Source: Stercorarius parasiticus
Lineage: Eukaryota > Chordata > Aves > Charadriiformes > Stercorariidae
Reading direction: 5' to 3'
Length of the DNA stretch: 64,000 bases
Assembly: GCA_013396915.1 (NCBI GenBank)
Contig: VWZL01000808.1
Coordinates: 992,001 to 1,056,000 of the forward strand
The notes beneath the pieces were generated by a model, which saw only the letters and a list, made by a program, of their open reading frames with translations, had not been told where the DNA came from and searched no databases. How positions within the stretch are numbered: the first letter of the stretch is position 1; each line of letters begins with the position of its first letter. A program made the position numbers and the translations under genes. Positions 11,787-23,611 of this stretch are shown piece after piece.

Positions 11787-14430
11787 TCCTAAGTTTTTAG
11801 CAAGCCTGCAGTAACTACAGTAAATAAAATCTTATTACTTGTGAAATATAAGGTCAACAGCTCTGGTCTTAAACAGTTGCTCTCCATTTTCAGTCTACTT
11901 TAATAAAACTGAACATGTCAGTTCCTAAAATATAAATGGCCACCAAGAGACAGAAAATATGTAGAGTTTCACAGATGGCAGATTTTGTTTTTAAACATTC
12001 CTTCTAATGCCAATAAAAAGAAATGAAATAAGCCAGTGGAGTGCATCTACCTGATGCAGCCTCTGGAAGCTGCCACAGGCAGGGGGAGAGGAGCACGCCT
12101 TGGATACCATCAATTAAAGGGAGGTGGGTCATTAATCTTTGCTGTCAAAGCCAGAGTTCTGCTCGGTTGGTTGGCTTCTGCTGTATACAACTTGTTGGAT
12201 ATGCTTTAAACCAGATCAGCTCAGTTCACCTTGATTCTGTTTCAGAACTTCTGAATACTCTGATTAATTATCATCTATGCTACAGGAACAATTAGAGAAG
12301 CAACTTTCCCATAGATACGTATCTTGACCCTTTTATCCACACACAACTTATATGTTCAAAAAGCCAAGTTGCTGAAACACCTTCCATCACCGCCGGTAGC
12401 AGTTACTGTAAGGGTTTTCCTCGCTGCTTCACCCAGCCTAACCTCTGAGGCCATTCTTCTTGCATACAACATTTGCTACACAGTTTTGCAAAATCTCTTG
12501 ATACTATGTTGTGGGGTTTTTTTTAATTAATGCTAATTTATACAATTCTTACTACTCAGAAGTCAATTCCTCAATAACGAGATGCTTCCTTGTAACCAGA
12601 ACAGCTTATTTATCTGACCCAAAGTTCACTGGAAGCCCAGCTTTCAATAACCGACCCTCAGTAGAGAGCAAAACAGTTCAGAATGAGTTTCCTACCATGC
12701 ACGGGACGTGCTCTTACACTGCTAAGTCTTGAGTCTACAGCAGTTGTCTTCAAATTGTGAAGTCCCAAGACAAAGGTTTCAACTCATACTGCTGGAGGGG
12801 GAAGTGTTTGCAAGGGACCCATCCCTAGATGAGACACAAAGCCTAGATAGTTCTCACAATGCGCATATGGACTCTGTTTTGATCCTGGCTCCCCAAAATA
12901 AACAAGGCCCAGGCAATTTCCTCCCCTCTACCTGCCTCTCCATCCTTTTCTATGGAAGTTGTCTTCTAACACATTTGGAAACCATTAGTCAGCTTCAACC
13001 AGACCTGGAAGAGGGGTGGAAAATGGTAGGCAATTAATTTCCCTTCAGTTTGGGAAATCAACTGATGGGCAGAGGGAAGGCCCCTGAATTCACACACACA
13101 CAAAAGAAGAGGTCCCTGCCATTGCTGGCCCTGCCGGGCAGATCTTATAGATACCAGACAGCTGTTCAGATGGTTCCTACCTTTGAGCTAGTTGCAGAAC
13201 ACCAATGGGGTTCAGGAAACAACAGAAATTTTGATAAAACTCAAATTTTTTTTGCCCTGCTACCTAGAGGACACTTTTTCACTGGTTGTCATGATTAAGG
13301 ATGCTTTCTGAAGTTTGAGGTTATGGATCAAACTGAGCACAAGCAAGCACTTCATCTGCCCATGCCCACCATTCATCACAGTCATTCGGAAAGGAGCTGT
13401 ATGCCCTCCTCTATGTGACACGCCAATACATTTCCAGTTATTTCATTAGCTTACTTTGTATGTCTTCCCCTATAAATTACACACAAAACAAAGCAGGTTA
13501 TTAGAAGAAAATCCACCTTGCTTCTCACAACATGTCCTACCTGCAATATGCGGACAAGGGTTTTTGTTGCTACCTAGTTTAACAAAATGAGGAATGGTGA
13601 ATAACTAAAACTGTAAAACCATTTTTCATAAAAATCTTTCTAAATTATGGTGTGGTAGTGGTTTGTTGCCTTTATTCTAAATTGGAAAAAAAAATTTAAT
13701 TCTAATTTGGCATGTATGGCTTGGGGTTGGATTCCAAGTTTTATAGTTAAATAACTCTCTGTTCCATTGCACATGTGTGCATCTGTGAAAAAGATTATTT
13801 GTATATCTGAAGAGATATTAATAACAGATAACAGATTAACTTTCACACTAAAAGGCAAAAGACATTAAATATTTGAAAACATGTTGAGTCATAAATAAAA
13901 TTATTTAAAGGGCATTTTGACAGTATTCTAATAGATTCTTTACAACATTAAAGCATGAATTTTGGCTGTAAAAAAAAATACAAAATCCAAGTCTCTACAT
14001 ATTGTACACATTTGTCAATGGAAACTTCAGCTTTTGCCAGTGGGCACAGAATCAGTTTAGTTTTGCAGTTGAGAACACAAAGTTCTTTAATAGGCTTCTA
14101 GCTGCATTTGAGTGATATAGATGCAGTCCTTATAATAAAGAGCAAATCTGTGTAATGACATAATCAAATATATTGTCAGCTATTACCTCCAGACAGAAGA
14201 TGCCGAAGAACCATTCTCATTTTTTTCTTTTTATCACATTATGTTGTGGTGCAAGCTTATTTAGAAAGTTGCAATCTCAGCACAGTACTTAGAAATTTTC
14301 TGAAAGGAAATCTCAACTCTCTGCATGTTGTGTGTAGCACCATGTGGGCGTTTTTAAACATGATATGAAGCAACATTAGAACCAGTGAAAAACATGCATT
14401 ACTTGGTGTTCCCTTATTCCTATGTAAAAG
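11787..14430. other. Non-coding sequence, nothing recognised
   Basis: Mixed sequence, AT-rich from 13600 to 14200. Four short plus-strand frames follow one another at 12041-13298, but they are in different frames, have no shared domain and show no plausible splice arrangement that I can support. I treat them as chance. Confidence 0.65.
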
Positions 14431-14513
14431 CAATTTAAAAAAAAAAAAAACAAAACAAAAAATCTGTAAAAATTCAAAGAATTGTGTAAAAAAAAAATAA
14501 ACCAAACAAAAAA
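14431..14513 (+). repeat. A-rich low-complexity tract
   Basis: Contains A14 (14437-14450), then CAAAACAAAA, then A10 (14488-14497), then an A/C-rich end. It is a simple low-complexity region. Confidence 0.9.
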
Positions 14514-14857
14514 CCCTACCCGCAGCATTCATACTGCAGCAAACCAACGTATCACATTCCACAGTCTTTCCAACAACTTCACTGCGATTAGCTTTGTTTG
14601 TGTAATTACTGTTATTTTAGTAAACACTTCACATTCCAACTACTTAATACATTATACACTGCAAATGGCTCCATTCAGCTCTTGTTAAATCAGTATCAAT
14701 ACTCAGCAACTCTTTTGGATTGAGATTAAACTCAAATAACATTTTCATATTGTTTTATAAAAGATACGTTTCTCTTGCTGTTTTTCTCTCTACAATTTTT
14801 TTTTTTTTTACACAGAAAACATTATGTGTCAGTCTGGGGGCATTTCCTAAATTTGGT

Positions 14858-14866
14858 NNNNNNNNN
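14858..14866. other. Assembly gap (9 N)
   Basis: Nine ambiguous bases. Two short translated frames run across the gap and are therefore meaningless. The length is not one of the common placeholder sizes, so it may be an estimated gap or masked bases. Sequence just downstream has a partial resemblance to a sequencing adapter, described in the findings. Confidence 0.99.
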
Positions 14867-16174
14867 TTGCCCAACAGGAAGAACTCCATTCTCAGAACGT
14901 AGACGACCACAGCAAGCGAGATCTACAGTCCCAGATCCTAGTGATTCCCAAATTAGGGTTGCATTTCAAGCATGGTGAAATGCATAATAACATAGGTTTA
15001 GAAAATGAGAGAAGCTTCATCTTTCTACTAGATTTAAGATACCTTTTTTTCCCTTGATCTGAATTCTTTCAAAATTATCATACCCGGTGTGCTTCAGGGA
15101 AACCAAAGCATCACATCTTTCTTCGCAAAGCTTACAGGGCATTTTTTGGATCAATACCTCAATGCATTAGACTGCTCTCCAGTGCTAGCTTTTATCCTTC
15201 AACATGTTAACTTTAAATATTCTTCCATTACTTTTTCCTCCACCATTTTTTTTTTTAACCAAACTGACATTCTTGGTCAGTGCTTGCCTCCACTCTGCCT
15301 TGCCTTCAATCTTTATTTTCTGTCCTGGTCACACACATCTCAGGACTGGGTAGTTTTGAAGGGAAATTCTCTTTCCGTGGTTTTGTGAATGCAGATGTAG
15401 GATTATTTGAATTCTTCCGTCTTCTCTCTTCCACCTCCAGCTCTTCACACCGAATTGCAGTAGCGAATGCCATTTGATCTTAGCTTTTTTTCTTTTCTCC
15501 TTCCCCACTTAAAAATGCAGGTTCCGTTTGTCTGGCCTATCTGTAGTGTTTCTGGCTTTGTGGAAGCGAAAGCATGGGATGAAGAGAGAGGGAGAGTTCG
15601 AGCACTCCCAAATGTCTACTTAGCACCAGCTGAGAGCAAATACAAACCCTGCACTTATAAAACTCCTGCCTCCCCAAACATAAATCAAATTCTGCATCTG
15701 TGGGAGAAGATTGAACCTTGGCTTAGAAAGAATAATTTTCAATAGAACTAGATATTTTTGAAATTTTGCTCATTTTAGCAAGTGCTTTAAAAGGAATACG
15801 GAAACACACGTGACAGGAATGTTCTGGGGAAAGAGCAGAGCAATCCTGAAATGGAGAACTTCACGCCTTTCCCAAGCTCTGCTGGGGGCTTCCAGCTCAA
15901 CAGGAGATCAAGTCATTTCCTCCAAACTAGACCACAGCACTTATCACTTAAACATACATACAAAAAACATTTATTCAGCTTCTTTAACGATAGCTTCCAG
16001 AATATTAACTTTTTTCGAGTATCAAATACCAAACACTGAGCTGCTCTCAATATTCTCTTCCCTCATCACAACGGAGGTAAAATGAAACCAATATAAGTAT
16101 CCTCGGTTGGCAGTACTGTTCCAGGGAATTGTTTTGATTTTTACAGAGAGGTTGGGGCTTTTCTGGGGCAGAGA
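14867..16174. other. Non-coding sequence, nothing recognised
   Basis: Mixed sequence with a T11 run at 15246-15256. Plus-strand frames of 90-99 codons at 15089-15388, 15467-15745 and 15810-16085 overlap others and have no motif I recognise. No mobile element was seen. Confidence 0.65.
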
Positions 16175-16231
16175 GGGGGTGTGTGTTTGGTTTTTTAAGG
16201 AAAAAGAAAAAGAAAAAAGAACACCACCCCC
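16175..16231. repeat. Imperfect inverted repeat with purine spacer
   Basis: GGGGGTGTGTGTT (16175-16187) can pair with AACACCACCCCC (16220-16231): twelve base pairs with one bulged T. The 32-base spacer holds T6, AAGG and a repeated AAAAAG purine tract. Two further G runs lie upstream at 16153-16156 and 16165-16168. The pairing is read from the sequence; any folded structure is inferred. Confidence 0.8.
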
Positions 16232-19108
16232 ACCCCTGACTTTTCCAATAGAAAAAAGTAGCTTTTTGTGAAAAAGATATGTCATTGGGACGAACCAGTT
16301 TAACTTGCTGACTTTAGCTGAGAACTTTTTTCACCCCATCTGTTTTTTCCCACCAGGTCTTTCTCTCCATGAATAACTCCAGTAGTTTCGAGCAGCAGAA
16401 CCCTGCTTACACGTACACACCTGAGTCTTGTCTCTACAGCTCCCCAGGAAGACTCCACTAGTACTGATTATTATTTTTCTTTCACCTCTGCTTGGGTAGG
16501 TTATAAGTAAAGAAGCATGGGAGCCATCTGTTTGTGGATGCTTGATGATAATCTACCAAATGTAAGCCTCTACAGGCCTATCTCTAGGAAGATAAATTCA
16601 TTTTATTTTAATTGAAAACTTAATTTCCTAAGAAATTGATGCAATGGATCCCACTTCCTACCATGCCCTTCCAGATACAATTTCCTACTCACCAGTGGCG
16701 AACTGATCTTCCAGTGCTGTCATTAGCCCAGATATAAGTCCCACTGAAAATTTAATCTCAGTGATTCATGGAGGAAATTAATTGGAGGGGTTTATTTTGC
16801 TTACCAAAACCTATTCTTAACATGAATTTACTATCCATCACTGTTCAATATATTCCAGCATTCCTGTAACTTTAGGATCAAACTCATGACCATACTTTCA
16901 TTGCTTTCTTCCCCCTTTGGTCTAGCTACTGCCTTCATTTAATAGATCCCCATCTGGCTCTGGTAAAGGCATGGTCAGGGTAAATAAGGCATTTCAGATC
17001 ATTTTTGGTGTCATGATAGGAATATGACAACATCTGTCTTCTCCTTCCCGCCAGTCACAAGTTGGACTAGAATTCAGGAGCCTGCAAAGGACACAGTCCC
17101 TTGGGTCTTGGGCCAACCTCTGTTGCAGTATCAGACACATGGGGTATAATATTGGGAATATATGGGAACTGTTTGACTTTCCTTAGTCTTTATACCTGGA
17201 AGCAAAGCAATGCTCCCAGCAGGACACCTAACACAAATAAAATCAGTCCTCTTTCTGAACATTTAACTTTCTGAAATTTCACCTTCATTAAACAATACGA
17301 GCAGAATTTTGAATGTGTTTCAACTTCAGAATGAAGGAAAAAGAGAAGGAAAAGTAATTGGAAACTTAAAGCGATGGCAAAAAAGAAGGACGGTTTCTGT
17401 TCCATTACTGACAAAGGGCACTGAGCTTTTTTCATTACCACAGAAATGGTCTCTGTTTTTCTTTACTCATAGAAGATTTCTTTAAAATAAGCAGTATGAC
17501 CAAACTATTGCTGAAAGGTGAATGTTAATAACCTGGGTAAGATACTGTCCTCTCAAGCCTAAATTAAAACTTACCATATTTACATAGTTTCCTTTTATTT
17601 TCCACTCCATACAAATAGAAAGCCATTCAGAGTCAAGTTCTGAACATCTAATAAGAATTCAGACTTTGAATATGTTGAGTGCTTCTCAATTTCTCAGACT
17701 CCATGCTGATCATCTCTTGGTTCTCCACTGGCTTTAAGAGGAGCTAGGAAAACTTCTTAGCTCTGGCTCTCAGCAACACTGTCATCACTTTATAGCAGGT
17801 TCCTGACTGAATTAATTTTTGTTAAAATAAATTACTGGAACAACCTAAGAAAAAGTGAAGTTGATTTTTCACTTTATTACAACTAGCCGTGCTAGCATTG
17901 TAGCTGCTCTTCTCTGATTACATTGTATTGAGTCTGGCTTGTGATATGGAAGAAGATCCCATTAGGAACTGACCTAATCCAATCACGCAAAGAGCCCACA
18001 GGCTTAACGGAGAGGTTGGCCCCGTATCATCCATCTATCAAGAGTCCTACGTAATTGTTGTCAAGTAATACAAGGCATCGATAGAGCCACAGACCCTGAA
18101 AGTAGTTCAGGTATAAAGCACTTCAAGATCAATAATAACTGCAATTATTTATCTCTTTAAAAAATAAATTTAAAAAAATCCTTATTTATTTTCCTGTGTT
18201 GGAGACCTGGCCAGATACCTGACAAGACATGTAGCTGTTACGTTTCAAGTAAAAGGACAGGCAAGAGCAGAAGCTACATCACTGCTCCTTCGTGGTCAGC
18301 CAGTGGAGATGCTGTGGTGGCCGGGCAGTCCTCCCATCCCAACCTCGTACTCTGAGCTACCTCATCCTCCCAGAGCTTTTTCAGCTCTTTTGCCTTGATG
18401 TGGAAGACTGTGCAACCCTGTTTCCACTGAGCAAATGCGTTCCACTGTCAACTCGGTAAAGGATCAAAATTTTGGCAGTACTCATCTGTAACGTAACTGT
18501 TGACAGAGCAGCATAAAGGCTGAGTCTGCTGCCTATGGCCCAAGAAAACCTTCATAACGGAGCTGCTGGAGGCAGTGGCAGAGAACAAACACAACAACTG
18601 GGGGTTAGGGAAGCCGCGCAGTGCATCCTCTCGCTTCGTCCTCTCATTTTGTCTTGCTAGGTAGGGCCCTGCAAAAAGTACAGCAGGTCTTTCACAACAG
18701 ACTGGAGATTGCTCTGTGCTCCAGTCCAGGTGGGCCTGGAAACCCCCCCATGATGATGCTGGGCCCTGCTGAGGAAGCTGAGGTCTTGCTAACACGGCCC
18801 CCTGTCTCTGGATTTGGAGCTGGGTTCTGGAGGCCCAGCTTGGAGAAGAGGTTAAGTGAGCAGGTCGGGTTGCAAAAGAGAGAGAAAAGAGCCAGAGAAG
18901 ATGAGAGCCTGGCAAGTTCAATATCCTGCAAAGAGCACTTCCAGTAGTGAGCATCTGAGGCCAGGCAGGCATTTTTATGAAATGCAGAAACAGTTCATCC
19001 TCTTACAATATCCTTCTGATCAAAAACCAGATTGCTTCTGTAGGCATAAAGAAATTAAAACACCAGTTCCCTTCCATTAGTGTCAGAGCACTGAGGTGAA
19101 GGGGGGAT
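16232..19108. other. Non-coding sequence, GC-richer towards its end
   Basis: Mostly mixed AT-rich DNA. From about 18200 to 18960 the sequence is richer in G and C, so stop codons are rarer and long overlapping frames appear on both strands (18448-18972 minus, 18621-18947 plus, 18692-18931 minus). None resembles a known protein, and their mutual overlap argues against a real exon. Confidence 0.6.
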
Positions 19109-19122
19109 GTGCGTGTGTGTGT
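19109..19122. repeat. Short GT microsatellite
   Basis: A GT-alternating stretch, GCGTGTGTGTGT, just upstream of the CR1 copy. It is too short to be informative beyond its possible use as a polymorphic site. Confidence 0.8.
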
Positions 19123-19189
19123 CTACACATCCTGTCCTCCTTCCAGAAGACACTCACAGTTAAAGTAATTCCCTCCCAGCACCTCTCGC

Positions 19190-19956
19190 TGCAATAGACA
19201 TGACCCAATACAATTCCAACTGAAAAGGCCAGAGATGCCAGTAGTTGTAGAGGAGAGCCGAGTTATGGACCAGCTGTACGAACTGGACATATATAAGTCC
19301 ATAAACAGCTCTGCTGTAAAGCACGTGGAGGTCCTGGCAGATGGCAAGGTCAGTGTGAGTCAGCAGAGCACCTTTGAGGCAATGAAGACAAACCATGTCC
19401 CGGACTGCAGCAGGTCAAGGGATGCGATTACTGCGCTCTATTCAGCACTTGCTAGGGCATGCCTGGAATACTGTGTCCAGTCTTGGTCCCCCCACACTTC
19501 AAGAGCGACGTCGAAAATTGGATGGGGTCCAGCAAAGGGCCACCAGGATGATTAGCGAATTGGAGAACTTATCATATGAAGAAAAGCTGAAGGAACTAGG
19601 CTTGACAAGAAAAGGCTCAGAAGATCTAGTTATAATCTTTTCATACCTAAAAAAGTAGTTACAGAGAAAGCAGAGGTGCTTTTCTCATCAGGATGCATTT
19701 TGACAGAAGATGAGGTAATCGGCACAAGTTGCTTCAGTACATCTGGATATGACAAAAAAAAATCTTCCCTGTGAGAGCAACTGAGTATTGGAGTAGATTG
19801 CTCGAAGTGGTGGAATCTCCTTGCTGGAAATAGTTAAGGCTCAGCTCAGTCATGTCCTGGATAACCTAATCTGAAGCCTGAATTCTAAGTCTTGCAACAT
19901 GATTTCAGACCAGATGATCTCCAGAAGTCCCTTCCAACATACTTTTCTGTGGTTCC
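19190..19956 (+). mobile_element. CR1 LINE, 5'-truncated copy with ORF2 end and 3' UTR
   Basis: About 770 bases match the end of a CR1 non-LTR retrotransposon in order. First comes the C-terminal coding part of ORF2. Next is the 3' region with TTGCTCGAAGTGGTGGAATCTCC. Last is the tail with CAGATGATCTCCAGAAG, then TCCCTTCCAAC and a decayed ATTCTATG-type end. CR1 is a Sauropsida-typical LINE that usually lacks a poly-A tail and is usually truncated at the 5' end, as here. The 5' boundary is uncertain by some tens of bases. Heavy substitution and small indels show it is old and inactive. Confidence 0.9.
19235..19658 (+). pseudogene. CR1 ORF2 C-terminal remnant (frameshifted)
   Basis: This is the C-terminal end of the CR1 ORF2 protein, which in intact elements carries endonuclease and reverse transcriptase. 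Only the part downstream of the catalytic core remains. In one frame I read SSAVKHVEVLADGK and then YSALARACLEYCVQSW, equivalent to the family's conserved region ending in a YSALV-type, LEYCVQ-containing motif. Between about 19495 and 19511 the reading moves to another frame, which continues VQQRATRMISELENLSYE, KLKELGL and a final SYLKK, then a stop. The catalytic residues are absent and the frame is broken, so it can make no active enzyme. Confidence 0.88.
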
Positions 19957-20799
19957 AATTCAAAACCAAAAACAAAGAAGGAAGAAAAAAAAAAAGCAAC
20001 CTTTTTCTCTAAATGATTTTTCCACAAATTAATTTCCTTCACTCAATTCATTTAGCAACAATCTTTTTCAAATAATACAACTCTCTCAAATCAAATAAAA
20101 AAAAAGAGGAGAGCAAAAGCCATCAATGTAACTTGCCACACACAAATTGAAGTGCTGGACTGTAAAACCATGCAGCTTGTTGGAGCTACATTTATTTTTA
20201 AAACAGTTAAGATCAAACTCAACATCAACAGCAAAAAGCTTAAGCAATCATCAATAGTGCGAATCACTGTTTTATGCTAAATGCCAGATTTAAGCAACTC
20301 CGGTACTGAAAAAGGAGAATTCCACACAACTTCCTGCAGTATAGAGAGGGAAATTAGAGGATGGAGCTGCCTGGCGTGCATCAAGCCTTGGCTTGATTGC
20401 TGAGCAGTAATCCACAACCAGATAAAATGACAAGTGGTTGTCTGAGACAGAAGGCCTAAGAAATGGCTAATAACAGGCTTTTGATGAATTACCTAATCAA
20501 AATCAACACACATGAAAGGAAGAAGATTGTCAAAATGATTTACTAACAAAGATGAGACTCCAGGACCATCTTAATAATAGGAAATGTTATACATTTTTTC
20601 TACATTCAAATTTGGAGGAAAAAAAAATCCTGCTTAAAATCTTAGAAGAAACGAGATGTTGAGTTATGTTAGGTAGTTACACAGCCTGATCACAATGATC
20701 CAGCTCCATGCCAGAAACCACTAGCAAGACAGCATTGAGACACAAAAATGAGAACAGATTAAAGTAACCCTAATTCAGCGCTTCTCCAGGGACGTAAGG
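19957..20799. other. Spacer between two CR1 copies
   Basis: AT-rich sequence with A runs near 19988 and 20097 and a hairpin at 20378-20400. I recognise no CR1 body here, so the two copies look like independent insertions rather than one interrupted element. Confidence 0.6.
20378..20400. repeat. Short hairpin, 8-bp perfect stem
   Basis: ATCAAGCC (20380-20387) and GGCTTGAT (20390-20397) are perfect complements with only TT between them. Beyond one bulge, GC (20378-20379) can pair with GC (20399-20400). With a two-base loop it is better seen as a near-palindrome in DNA than as an RNA hairpin. Confidence 0.8.
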
Positions 20800-20941
20800 A
20801 GTTTCAGTTTTTCCAAGGTCAGGTTGGACGGGGCTCTGAGCAACCTGACGGAGTTGAAGACGTCCCTGCTCATTGCAGGGGGGTTGGACCAGATGACCTT
20901 TAAAGGTCCCTTCCAACCCTAACTATTCTAGGATTCTATTA
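20800..20941 (+). mobile_element. CR1 LINE 3' end, better-preserved copy
   Basis: The sequence runs through CCAAGGTCAGGTTGGACGGG, GCTCTGAGCAACCTGA, GTCCCTGCTCATTGCAGGGG, GGTTGGACCAGATGACC, TTTAAAGGTCCCTTCCAACC and CTAACTATTCTAGGATTCTA. These are the successive blocks of the CR1 3' untranslated region and tail, with few changes. It is therefore younger than the copy at 19190-19956. Upstream of about 20800 the match fades, as expected for 5' truncation. Confidence 0.95.
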
Positions 20942-23588
20942 CTCCACGGCTTTTAAATTTCCAGTTTCAGTTGTGCCATCTGAATGTGTATCATACGTTG
21001 CCCGTATTATTTAAATACCGTCCCTGAAAACCTCAGTTTGTTGTTGCCTTATGCAGTTAGGAGAAGAAATGTGACCAGTAAAGCGATGCTCACCTGGAAT
21101 CAAGAGTGGGTAGAGACTGATGCTCACCAACTGCTCTTACTGATGCTCTGAACTTAAAGTTCATACAATGTCACTCCCGTTTCTTCTCTAAAATCAAAGC
21201 AGCACAACAAGCATTTCATTCTCTGAAGTCTCTTTAATGGGAACAAAAAAGGGCAACAGAAGCTCCTCACAGGTGTCTGTGTCTAGCAGGGGAGGAAAGA
21301 TGCACCCGGTGAGGAGTGTGAGATTGCTTGTTGGGTCTCCCGTTGGGAAACAACAGAGGAAAAGGAGAAGAAAAAACACACACTGGGGGAAAGCAAGATT
21401 TGGGAGATAAGGAAGAGCATAAATTATTTCATAAATGAAATAAAAGACAAGAGGGAACAGGAGGAAGCTGTGGCAATTACAAAGGAGATGACAAAAAATA
21501 ATTAGGAAAAAGCCTAAATGACACATAGAAAGGAGAACGCAGCTCGTTTGCTCAAGTTGCTATGTTGCCGTGCCTCCTCCCTTGCAGAAGGCAGGGAAGG
21601 AGAGGAGAGCAAAGCCCGTTTCGGGGCTGATGCAGTCCGTGGGAGGAACTGCACGGCAACTCTGTATTGCCCCTGGTTTGATCTCTGAAAAACAGCACTA
21701 AAGTAAATATATGCTCCCGTGGAAGTTCAGCAATGTCCCTGGAGCTCATTCATTTTCTAACCTTTTACCAGCTGCTGGCCTGAAATCGTAGGAGTTCACT
21801 TTAAGCCAGACTGGATTTCAAAGGAAAGGTCCCAGAGGTGACAAGCCGCTCGTTAATTCACCCTAATGCTCTAGTGCTGGAGGAACTGTTTTAAACGCAC
21901 AATCTGAAACTATTTAGAGCCACCAAATAATTATATCACGAGAAGCCACCACACACTTCACATTTACTAACGTTAAAATCTAGTTATGTGATCTGCTGAT
22001 AGAATTAATGAAGAAAAAGGAGAGTGGCATTTTATTAAGAAATGCTAATGAACCTGTTTTTGAAGTATCCCTCATTTGCATTACAAACATTATTATGAAA
22101 ATTCAGCATTATGCTTCTCTGTGCAGCATTGTACTGCTCTACTGAACATCAAAAATATTCACTTCCTTAGAGCAGGGAAAAAAAAGGAATGAAAAATCAT
22201 GATCAAAGATAACTTCAATTACTTGTTAATTTCACCTTAATTCTACTCCTGGGATAATAAGCCTTCCTCATAAGTTTCCTTCCCTGTAACAAATTCTGAT
22301 ATATGCTTATAGGTCCCTAAATATATTCCCAGAAGTAGTACATGAATAAATATGCATCAGTGTAATTTACATAGCCTTCACCATAAGCATGGTAGGACTG
22401 TTCATAAACTCGCTACTGTTTACTGTGTGAAAAACTCATTAAACTCCCCTTTGAATACAGGAATGAAACTTATTTTTTAATTTATTAGATGTATTCTCAT
22501 CGGTCTTCTATTCAACAACATCGTGAGGGATGCACCGAGACACTTTAATTCTCCAGTAAAAATAAAATAACAGTGTAGAAAAATCAGAAGTATGTACTGT
22601 TGATGGCGTATCCAAACTTCACGCACTCATCCCTGAGTAAAATACTTCTTTTGCTGTTGTATATATTTGATAAGTTGATATGAAGAAAAACTAAATAATT
22701 TTTAAGTCAGTTTATCTATCAAGTATTTATCCACAATTTATTATTGAGTATATATTCTTCCCTCTCACAGAGCTCTGACATATTAACTGCAGAGATTCAG
22801 GGAAACAGACCTGCCTCGCTGATCACCTCTATAAACAGGCAGAAAATTAAGAAGTTACGCAACTTGAAAAAGCAGGCAACAAATTGGTACATCTCACTTA
22901 CTTATTTAGCTCCATCAGCTGCATATAAAATAAATTTCTTAATTCTGTTTTGAGGAACTAGTGAGCTCTGAAGAAAAAAAACTTTATCTCGGAAAATTCT
23001 TGACCAGCTCTGCCTAAAAACACAGACTATAAAATGCACTGTCCAAAATTTTCAGTGAGGGCAGACAAACTCAAACCAAAAGAACATTTTTAAGAGATAC
23101 CTGACCATTGGCATCTTCTCTGGCTATGACTCTGAAACTGCATTGATCAGATGAAATGATAAAACAGCTAAAAACCAGCAAACACACACAACTGCTTCTT
23201 AAAACACAAATCTTTTGAAAGGAAAGGGGAGCTCATCTCAACTTCTGAACAGAAAAATACCTATTGATCTTTCTTTTTGGTGTGGGTGCTCGTTTAGAAA
23301 GCAGAACCTGAGGACCAAAGGTTGCCACAGTCTTCTCAGAAATGGAAGCCAGCAAACATTGATGGGTATCAAAATGGTGAAAAAAGACCCCTTTTACAAA
23401 CATATTAGATAGTAAGAGCAAGCTCTCTCAGGAAAAAGGTGGACTAAGTGAAATCATAAAACGCAAGTCTTCTGGAGACGCTGCAGGAATTGTCCTGCCA
23501 CGTAGAAGGAGCGCGGCCTGCTGCAGTCTTGCACGTGTGTCTTTTTGGAGCAGCCCCTGAAGCAGGTTAGCTCTCCAGCCTGCCCCAG
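20942..23588. other. Non-coding sequence, possible conserved block
   Basis: Plus-strand purine-rich DNA at about 21340-21500 gives a hydrophobic minus-strand frame (21194-21526), which I regard as compositional. A near-palindrome lies at 21424-21443. The block 22000-22170 has a homeodomain/POU-rich texture, including the octamer ATTTGCAT at 22074-22081. No gene or mobile element was recognised. Confidence 0.6.
21424..21443. repeat. AT-rich near-palindrome
   Basis: TTATTTCAT (21424-21432) and ATGAAATAA (21435-21443) are perfect complements separated by AA. The 20-base unit is a palindrome except at its two central bases. Confidence 0.88.
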
Positions 23589-23611
23589 ACTTGCTCTTTG
23601 AGAGAGCAAGT
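23589..23611. repeat. Perfect 9-bp hairpin
   Basis: ACTTGCTCT (23589-23597) and AGAGCAAGT (23603-23611) are exact complements around the loop TTGAG. It sits in a locally GC-richer stretch (about 23460-23700). I do not recognise it as part of a known RNA or element. Confidence 0.88.

Noticed and set aside
12041..13298. Run of short plus-strand frames that could be read as clustered exons
   Set aside because: They are in different frames, have no shared domain, and give no convincing donor/acceptor pairing.
18448..18972. 174-codon minus-strand frame, with overlapping plus and minus frames
   Set aside because: Several long frames overlap on both strands in a GC-richer patch, which is expected when stop codons become rare. 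No recognisable protein feature.
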